64,000 nt of DNA from Leucosporidium creatinivorum (Eukaryota; Basidiomycota; Microbotryomycetes; Leucosporidiales; Leucosporidiaceae): NCBI GenBank assembly GCA_001600635.1, contig BCKL01000023.1:124001-188000 (forward strand), written 5' to 3'. Below are positions 57,004 to 64,000 of this stretch, piece by piece; positions within the stretch are counted from its first letter, which is position 1, and every line of letters starts with the position of its first letter. A program made the position numbers and the translations under genes. The notes under the pieces were generated by a model. It was not told the origin of the DNA. It saw nothing but the letters and a program-made list of their open reading frames with translations, and did no database searches.

Positions 57004-57948
57004 CCCAGGCGGAAGGCGAGCTTGTTGACTTGGGAGCGAGCGCCTAAGTGAGGGGATGACGCCAGAAGGGTGGCGTAGGATTGAAGGGAGTGGTGCGCTG
57101 TAGGTGAGGAGTGTAGTGCTGATCTTGTAAAGCGTAGACCGAGCTGGACGAGACGAGTTGAAGCGGTGCAGCGAGGAGGCGAAGGGAAGAAGCTCAGCGG
57201 CAAGTTCGCTTGTGAAGCTCGCGAAGATCAGCTTGCGCAAACGGGCGAAGAGGGCTGCCTAGGTCGACTAAGCTGTAGCAGAGGTCTTAATGTACCACGC
57301 TGCAGCTCAGAGAGGTCCACGGTGCACATACCGTCCGCCTCCTCTCCTTCAAGGCTGCTCGGCGAAGTTGTCAAGTTGTCGGCGTCGACCTGCAGACGTA
57401 TGGCAAGTTCGAGATATGTGACAATTGAATTTGCGCTGCGGCTGCTCGAGCTGTCAGCGAGGGCTGAACGATGCCTGTGCAAGGATGGGCTGACCAGGTT
57501 CGGCGAAGCAGCCCGAGCAGCAGAACGGACTGAGATGGCCAGTAGAGCTGTGAAGCATCACGTAGCGAATATCAGCGAGCGTTTGGGATCCATTCTAGTC
57601 GGCTGGACCTGCCGCTTGATGGTCACCACGCTGCTCAGCTCGGGCTCGACCATCGCCGAGCTGCCTCACTGTCCGCATTCGCAGGCGCCGCTGGAGAAGT
57701 TGCCACGAGCACAACAAATTGCGTCCTATAGTGAGTTACCCTTGTGCTGCTCTCTCTATGGCACAGGGCGAGCGATCCCTGCTCCTCAATAAAGCACCGA
57801 CCTGCGCGAGAGCTGCGCGAGAGCTGCGAAGGCAAGTCGGTTTCAACGGTCGCGTCCGAGCTCTGCTTTTGGCCACACCGCGACGACCACACAACACAAA
57901 GCGAGCTCGCTTCCCACACTCCTTCCACCTCATCAGTGCCATCCCAGC
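57004..57948. other. Intergenic region with unresolved exon-like segments
   Basis: 945 bases. On the minus strand, segments such as ANSIVTYLELAIRLQ and VDADNLTTSPSSLEGEEAD (57300-57440) lie between plausible splice signals. They do not assemble into a convincing gene. The right end is the leader of secreted protein 3. Confidence 0.3.
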
Positions 57949-59587
57949 ATGCGCTCCTCGCTCCGCTTCACCTCACTCGCCCTCTCACTCGCCGCCCTCT
58001 GCTCCTCAGGCTCGGCAGCAGCCAACGGTCAACTCGCGCGTCGCGGAGGTATCGTCGACATGGCTGCGACGGCGGTAGAGATCTTGGTGAGCTCAGTTTC
58101 ATCTGGAACGCAGGAAGAAAGTGGAGCTTGGGCGACGAAGGGAAGGTGGGAAGGAGAGCTGACCGAGTCTCCTTCCCTGCGAGCTATCAGGCCGCTGCCG
58201 TCCCCCACAGCGGCGAGTACTACGTTCAAAACGTTGCCACCGGAGAGTACCTCCACTTTGAGCGACCTGGCTCCACTACCAACATCGTGACGGGCTCGGC
58301 GAAGACGAGCATTACGCTCGGCCAAGATTCGGCGACGGGCTACAGCGGAACGAACTATGGGACATATAGTGGGACGTACTTCACCGGTCTCTCGAAGTGT
58401 ATGAGTGCTCAGGTGCGTGTGTCGTTGCTCGAGTCGCCTTGATTTCAGTTCAAAAGCTGACTCAGCCTTTCCCGACAACTCGCAGTGAGTTGAGCTTAGG
58501 CGGGCTACCTCATCCGAGAAGAAGAACGATGCTCATTGTTGTATATCGCAGGTATGGCTCCGAGGATGGAGCAGGCGTCGATATAGCCGGCGTGAGGTGA
58601 GTCGTGCTGAGCCGACGCCGAGAGCCATTGCCGAGGCTGATCCTCGCTTGCCACGCTCCCCCCATACATCCTCCTCTCTCGCGCTATCGAACGTCGACCA
58701 AACTCTCGCACAGTTATGCCTGCGTGGTCGGAAGCGATGCAACCGGCACGGCTACGCTCGAGGTCGCCAAGGTGAGCTTTTTGAAGCGCCCCTTCGGCGG
58801 GCAAGTTGAGAGCTGATCGCGTCCACTCTGCAGCAATTCTGGGCGCTCGTCAAGGCTGACGGCTCGAGTTACTCGAGCACCGGTACATCCGCCTCAGCAG
58901 TCGTACTCGCCGCTGCCGCCTCAAGCGAGACTTCTTCGTCCTCGTCCTCCGCCGAGCCCGCGGCAAACAGCATCACCTCGTCCACTGCTGCCGCTTCCAC
59001 TTCCACCGACTCCGCATGGTCTCCCTCTAATACACAGAGCGTCAATCCTAACGATCAGACTACCTGGGTTTGCCAGCACCCGGGGTGAGCCTCTCTTTCG
59101 GCGTTTCACGCTACCTCGGCGAAGGCGAAACCCCGCTTGTTTTACCTCAGAGCCAGCTAATTGACCCTATCTTCTCCACACGCCTTATATCCACACTAAC
59201 TAGATGGTGGCTCGCTTGTCACCCCGACTACATCACCAACGCCGGTCACGTCGAATGCAAGGACGACCTCGAGGCCTACAAGGCATCGCTCAAGAAGCGT
59301 TCGACTCACGCTCAGATGGCCAAACGTGTCCGTACCAAGCGTACTGACGACGGCATCTACTCCATGTAAGCCTCGCCGCGCTCGACTGGGAGCTGCCTCA
59401 TCGCCGAGTGACTGATCGCTGAGCTCCCTCCCCCTTCTGCAGCATCGCCGTCGACCACGCTACGGACATGGCTACACGCGCTGTCGGTTCATCCATCATC
59501 ACTACTTCGGGCGGCTACCTGTCAGTGGCACTCGTCGACTACGACTCGACCGACACGAACCAGCACTGGAGGATCACCTCGGCGTAA
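57949..59587 (+). CDS. Secreted beta-trefoil (ricin-B-like) protein 3
   Basis: Signal peptide MRSSLRFTSLALSLAALCSS, followed by YYVQNVATGEYLHFERPGST (trefoil-like repeat), KCMSAQ, GVSYACVVGSDATGTATLEV, a Ser/Ala/Thr linker, then TTWVCQHPGWWLACHPDYIT and AGHVECKDDLEAYKASLKKR, and a C-terminal repeat GGYLSVALVDYDSTDTNQHW. The HPDYIT...KKRSTHAQMAKRVR block is nearly identical to secreted protein 2, also at DNA level, although the genes are 25 kb apart. At the second intron, the donor after SAQ sits one base away from the paralogues' position (CAG before GTGCGT), so the frame into YGSEDGAGVDIAG does not close. This is either one extra base in the sequence or a defective copy. Confidence 0.75.
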
Positions 59588-60057
59588 GCTTGGGCTCGCT
59601 TTGACCCTTCTTCTCTTTCCCCTTCTTTCCACTCCGAAGACCGAGTAGTACCACGCATACGCTTTATTTCGGCGTCTTCGAGCTCCCCACCATCGCACCT
59701 TGTCGTTAGTTCGCTTCACCCTTTCCCTTCTCGCTGTGACCCATCTTGAGCTGGAACTCGAACGAAGCCACGAGAGCGGGTTCGAAAGTAGCGAGAGTCA
59801 AGCTAGAGTGAGAAGAGGCTGGCGAGAGCGCCAAAGCTGAACAAGTCGACGTTGAGCGTGGCTCGATTCGACGCGAGTTCGGCGAAAGGATTAGATGAGC
59901 TTTCTGAGGGCCAGCACATCCGCCGATCCGCCAGAAGCGATCCGACATGGAAGAGCAAGCGCTCTACTCGCTTAACGCTCCCATAACCTCTCAAGTCCTG
60001 GCGCCCAGAACGACATTAAGGCTTACACTTCCGCTCCTACATCCCGAGGAACGCGCC
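59588..60057. other. Convergent intergenic spacer
   Basis: 470 bases between the stops of secreted protein 3 and SYN8; no supported gene. Confidence 0.5.
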
Positions 60058-60957
60058 CTACTTGAATAAAACGATGAGAATAACCAGCACGATCACTAGT
60101 AGTACAATGAGCCCTGTGCTCCCTGTCTCCTTGGCCTTGCGACTGTACTGATTTAGTCGTCCTCCCGCTCTCCGAAGGCCAGTCTCCGTCCGGTCGAGCG
60201 CCGAGTCGGTGTCGTCCAGCAGGGTGGAATGCATCTCGAGTTCTGAGGCAATGTTGAGGGAGAGCGAGTGTTGCCGTGCGATGGCGGTGGAGAGCGAGTC
60301 GAGCGTTTCGTCTTGATCTGCTCGGCGGAGAAAGGGTCAGCGAGAGCGAAAGCCAGAACGAAGAGAGTCGCCGCACCTTCGATCATGCGCTTCTGCATCT
60401 GCATGACCTCTGAATTGGCTCGTCGCATCTCGTCCTCGTCCTCCTCCATCTGCTCCAGATCCCTCTGCGTATCGTCGTCGGCGAAGGAAAGGGCGACATG
60501 CGGAGGCTTGAGGGGTTGTAAGGCGACTCCAGATCTGATGGTAGAACGCACGTTAGCATGGCTGAGTCCTCCGCGAGCTGCACATCGACCGAGGCGACTC
60601 ACTCATCCGCGTCCTGCTCATCGAACTCGCCCTCTTCGTCGTCGCCCGTATCGACCAGCCTGCCCGTCTTGCCTATGCTTCTGCTGCTGCCCTGCTCGAC
60701 GTGTACCCCTAGCCCTTCTACGAGCCCCACCAGCCGGTCATATTGCGCGCTGAGCCCATTCAACACCTCGTCACTCTCGACTCCTTCCAGCTCGAGCGCT
60801 TCGATCCCTTTGGACAGTTGTCCGAGATTCTTGGAGATGGTGTTGGCGAGCGAGGTAGATGGTAGCGCGAGCTGAGTCGCCCTGGTGAGCTCCAGGATCT
60901 GGGAGAGCGTCGAAGTCGAGAGCGACGAGAGTCGAGCGGCGGAAGGAGCTGGTGCCA
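60058..60957 (-). CDS. SYN8: Qc-SNARE, syntaxin-8-like (Syn8)
   Basis: Endosomal/vacuolar SNARE. The start at 60957 (MAPAPSAARLSSLSTSTLSQ) is chosen because it has a good initiation context; upstream in-frame codons lack an ATG. An N-terminal helical domain (QILELTRATQLALPSTSLAN) is followed by an acidic linker (DTGDDEEGEFDEQDADE), then the SNARE motif: MQMQKRMIEDQDETLDSLST, AIARQHSLSLNIASELEMHS, TLLDDTDSALDRTETGLRRA. It ends with a tail anchor (GLIVLLVIVLVILIVLFK). At the ionic layer the Gln of human STX8 (ELDEQ) is replaced by His here (ELEMH). Introns are short with CTGAC sites. Confidence 0.88.
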
Positions 60958-62604
60958 TTGAAGTTTGATCCAGTTTCTGTAGCTCTTTCGAGAGTAGCTG
61001 ACGTCTGCTGCTTCCGGGCGCGCCGGCTGATTTCTGATCAGGTGTCGGATGAACGGAAGACAAGCGGAGGAGTTGGTGGGCGGAGCAAGAGTTCCATTCT
61101 GCACCGCTAGTAAACTCTTTGTCCTCCCACCATTTCCTCGTTCAGACTCGGTCGACACTCGTACAGCTCGCCTGAGCTCTGCAGCACTACAGGAAGCTCT
61201 ATGTGATGCTTCAACGCCCTCCCTTCGCCCACGCCTCGGTCCCCCTGACCGGCGCCTGCTGGAAAGGCCAAGACGATGCTGTGCTCGACCAAATTCTCTC
61301 AGCAGAGCTCTACAGAGGTGCAGCAGAGTACTGAAAACGCTCTACCCCTCCTCCTCTGTTCTCCAACAATCCGGGGACCCCCTTCGCCGTCGCCCTTCGT
61401 CGTCGCTCGCGCCAGCAGCCAGAACGCATTTCTCTCGCTGAGGGGACAGTGCGCTCGCGAGGAATGAAGCTGGGAGCAAGAGCTGAGTATGCTGGTCGAT
61501 GTCGGTGCAATTCGAGGGTTGTAGCAAGGTGCGTTCAAGCACTTGGCGCGCTTGAAACGAGCTTCGGACAAGGCTGAGCTGACGTTCCGTTCGGGGGCCC
61601 AACTTGTAGCTCTGCGTCCATCCTCGTCCCTCCCTTCCTCCGGCTCTTCATCCTTATCCTCGGATCCTCTCGGATCGCTGTACAGCTCTCCCCGCCGCGC
61701 CGTCTCGAACCTGGAGGCCCGAGTCTCAGCCGCTCGGCGATCCAAGAAATCGACAACGACCTCGTTCGGGATCCGTCGTCGCCTCCCCGCCATCAGCATG
61801 CCTCTCCATACGAACCCCAGAAGGAGCTCTCAAGGCAACGAGCTGGGGACTGCGGGAGGTGCTGGCAGCAGAGACTCTCTCGGCGCAGGGGTTCGACAAC
61901 GAGGCGGACACGGAATCGGCCTGTTACCCGTTCGGATCGTCTCGCCCCTTCTCGGACACCTCCCGCCCTTCTCAACGTCGTTCGTCGGTTGTGGGCAACG
62001 TCGCAGAGTTTTCGAGTCGCGCCCGAGCTCGCGGGGAGGAATGGCTGGGCTCCTTTTCGACGAGCTCGCTCGTTCGAGGAGCTGCAGCAGGGGAGGAGCT
62101 AATCGTAGTGATATGCCTTAGTGCATGTTACTAGTGTGCGATTGGCAGTCAATCGTACACGGTCCTCGGCGCAAGGAAGGCCGAACTTCGGTCTTTCTCA
62201 ACACCATGCGCCTCCTCGCGCAGCAAATCGATGGACGTCTATTCTTGCGTTGCCGAGCTGTCCCGCGTTTGATGGGCCCCTTCCACACGACGAGCGAGGG
62301 GAAGGATACCTCTGCAGACGAGCGCCGAGCCGGATGAGGGGCCAGCACGGCAAGAGGAGGAGGGATGTGAGCTGTCGATGATCTGTTGGCTGCCAGTCAC
62401 CGAGATTTGCGCTGGGCGTGTGGAAGACGAGGACGTCACTGAGCCTGGGCCTCCCCTCAAATAGTCACGAGGAACATCGCGGCTCTCCTCAAAATCCACA
62501 TCGACAAGAGCAAAACCTCTGGCTCCCCTCCTTCTCCCTCTCTCCTTCCTCTTCTCCACATCTCTCCCTCTCCTTCACTCACCACCAACCACCTACCCTT
62601 TGCC
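60958..62604. other. Intergenic region, possibly with a small unrecognised gene
   Basis: 1.65 kb. A plus-strand frame at 61543-62121 (Ser/Arg-rich) and another frame at 61859-62134 (FDNEADTESACYPFGSSRPF) have weak protein character. Neither has a family signature or clear gene structure. Low-complexity pyrimidine runs precede the transporter ATG at 62605. Confidence 0.4.
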
Positions 62605-64000
62605 ATGTCGACTGCCGTGGCAATTGCAAAGACCAGCAAGATGGCGGTCCTCATGACCTGCTTCGCCGTACGTCTCTCGCCTCCCCTGCAGCTTTTTTCT
62701 TGCTCGACGCCCCACTTGTTTGCATCGAGCACCATCGCTGACCTCCCATCTGCTCTCTCCCCCTGCAGGCCTTCGGAGGATTCCTGTGAGCATCCACTCT
62801 TCGGCGGTCATCATCAAAACTCGTGATCTCGTCGCTACTCTGGCGTAGAGCCAGAGTGGGTCGACTCGAGCGCCAAGCACATCTCGCTGACCTCCGTTTC
62901 CTTAGTTATGGATACGACACTGGATACATCTCTGGAGTCAAGGTGCGTCTACTCGCCACCACTTCGGCGAACGGGCTCAGACCGCTGACTTGTTTTCGTT
63001 CGTTTCTGCAGGAGATGCCCGGATGGCTCGAGCTCTTCGGAACTCTTGACCCCGCCGACGGCCTCTACAAGATCTCGTCGGGCGACAACTCGCTCATCAC
63101 CTCTATTCGTACGTTCTGCTCTCTGTTAAGAAAGCGAATTCGTCGCTAACTTGCCTCTCGCTGCAGTTTCGGCTGGGTACGTTTTGCAAGCCCCCGCGTT
63201 TGGGCAGAGGGCCGCGGCTCACATTCCTCCTTCTCTCTAGTACCTTCGTCGGTGCCCTTCTCGCTTACCCCATTGGAGACAGGCTCGGCCGTCGTTTCGG
63301 TGAGCCCTTTTCCTTGTGCTTCTCGCGCGCGCCGAGAGGCTGACCCTTCTCGCCCCCACGCTAGGTATCATCGCCTACCTCGGACTCTTCTGCATCGGTG
63401 TCGCTCTCCAGACTGGAGCTACCAGCATCGCTCCCTTCGTCGTCGGTCGTGTCGTGAGTCTTTCGCTCTTCTTGCCAGCCCCGCCTCGACCGAGATCGGC
63501 GCTAACGCCTTGCTCGCTCTTCTGCCCCCCAGTTCGCCGGACTCGGTGTTGGAGGAACTTCATGCCTCGTTCCCATGTACCAGTCCGAGTGCGCTCCCAA
63601 GCACATTCGTGGTGGAATTGTCGCCGCTTACCAGGTACGTCACTTTGAAGCCCCACTTCGTTGCCGAGCGGCCTTTGACGAGCAAGAGGCTGACTTTGCC
63701 GGCCGGTTCGCTCCTTCCTATAGTGGATGATTACTATCGGTCTCCTCATCGCTGCCGTCATCGTTAACGGGACCAAGGACATGGCCGGCGCCTCCTGCTA
63801 CCGCATCCCCATCGGTCTCCAGTTCATCTGGGCTGCCAGTGAGTGATCTGGAGCGAGTTCGGTCATTCTGAGTGGCGCTGACCCCGACTCGCCTACAGTC
63901 CTCGGTACCGGACTCGCCATTCTCCCCGAGTCGCCCCGCTACCTCATCATGAAGGGCCGCGACGAGGCCGCCCAGAAGTCTCTTTCCCGCATCTTGGGCG
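62605..64000 (+). CDS. MFS sugar transporter, 5' part (3' end beyond the window)
   Basis: Plasma-membrane hexose-type transporter. The start [20 protein letters not shown] leads into [20 protein letters not shown] (TM1), [20 protein letters not shown] (the D-R-x-G-R-R loop), [58 protein letters not shown] and the PESPRYLI motif before the central loop, all typical of the sugar porter family. At least seven introns occur in 1.4 kb. Exon 2 is 17 nt (62769-62785) and a later exon is 10 nt (63167-63176); both are needed to keep the frame (GGF-L/YGY and SI-LSAG-TF). The remainder runs past the right edge. Confidence 0.92.

Noticed and set aside
61543-62134. Overlapping plus-strand frames upstream of the transporter
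   Set aside because: Weak composition and no consistent exon structure; kept only as a remark in the intergenic entry.
1-64000. tRNA genes, rRNA, CRISPR arrays, LTR elements
   Set aside because: No convincing T-loop/acceptor pairs, rRNA segments, regularly spaced repeats or long terminal repeats were found by eye.

Overview
This is nuclear DNA of a fungus, most probably a basidiomycete yeast of the Pucciniomycotina (red-yeast relatives, Microbotryomycetes-like). The evidence is a GC-rich sequence, densely packed multi-exon genes on both strands, and short introns (mostly 45-150 nt) with GTRNGT donors and a near-constant GCTGAC branch site just before the acceptor. Recognisable genes match basidiomycete housekeeping proteins. 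No tRNA, rRNA, CRISPR array or retroelement was recognised. One assembly gap (40364-40477) lies in a poly-G tract.

Layout. 1-8100: two divergent members of an armadillo-like/MYND-finger family (the second a truncated, frame-broken copy), an acidic coiled-coil protein and a conserved fungal protein with a Pro/Gln tail. 8400-11300: complex I subunit NDUFA2 and ribosomal protein eS24. 11900-16000: two helical proteins I do not recognise. 16300-19900: a Rax1-type RGS membrane protein, divergent from an acyl-protein thioesterase. 20200-37700: three copies of an undescribed coiled-coil family (here called LARYY, from a shared GPIIxFDLARYY block), interleaved with mitochondrial ribosomal protein mL58, a small membrane protein, two secreted beta-trefoil-like proteins and a DUF4188-type monooxygenase-like protein. 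38200-44600: the RAD1/XPF repair nuclease, divergent from the Golgi protein YIF1. 45000-50400: a Pro-rich protein with two integrase-SAM-like repeats and a DUF726 (TMCO4/Mil1-like) hydrolase-fold protein. 51400-57000: a CCC2/ATP7-type copper ATPase and a secreted histidine-phosphatase-like protein. 57900-61000: a third secreted trefoil-like protein and a SYN8-type SNARE. 62600 to the end: the 5' part of a sugar transporter.

Most genes are unrelated housekeeping functions, with secretory and endomembrane themes recurring (YIF1, SYN8, Rax1-like, CCC2, DUF726, thioesterase). The accessory part consists of the LARYY family, the secreted trefoil family and the MYND-family duplicates. Each has several local copies, and most of those copies carry a frame break. 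A conserved copper-ATPase gene also shows an apparent one-base frame break, so some breaks may be assembly indels. The strongest decay signals are a 10-bp tandem duplication that creates a stop, a Trp-to-stop change, and a roughly 1-kb insertion in LARYY copies.

The gene-structure oddities are the most solid observations. They are a start codon split by an intron (YIF1), a one-codon first exon with a GC-AG intron (eS24), and 17-nt and 10-nt micro-exons (sugar transporter).
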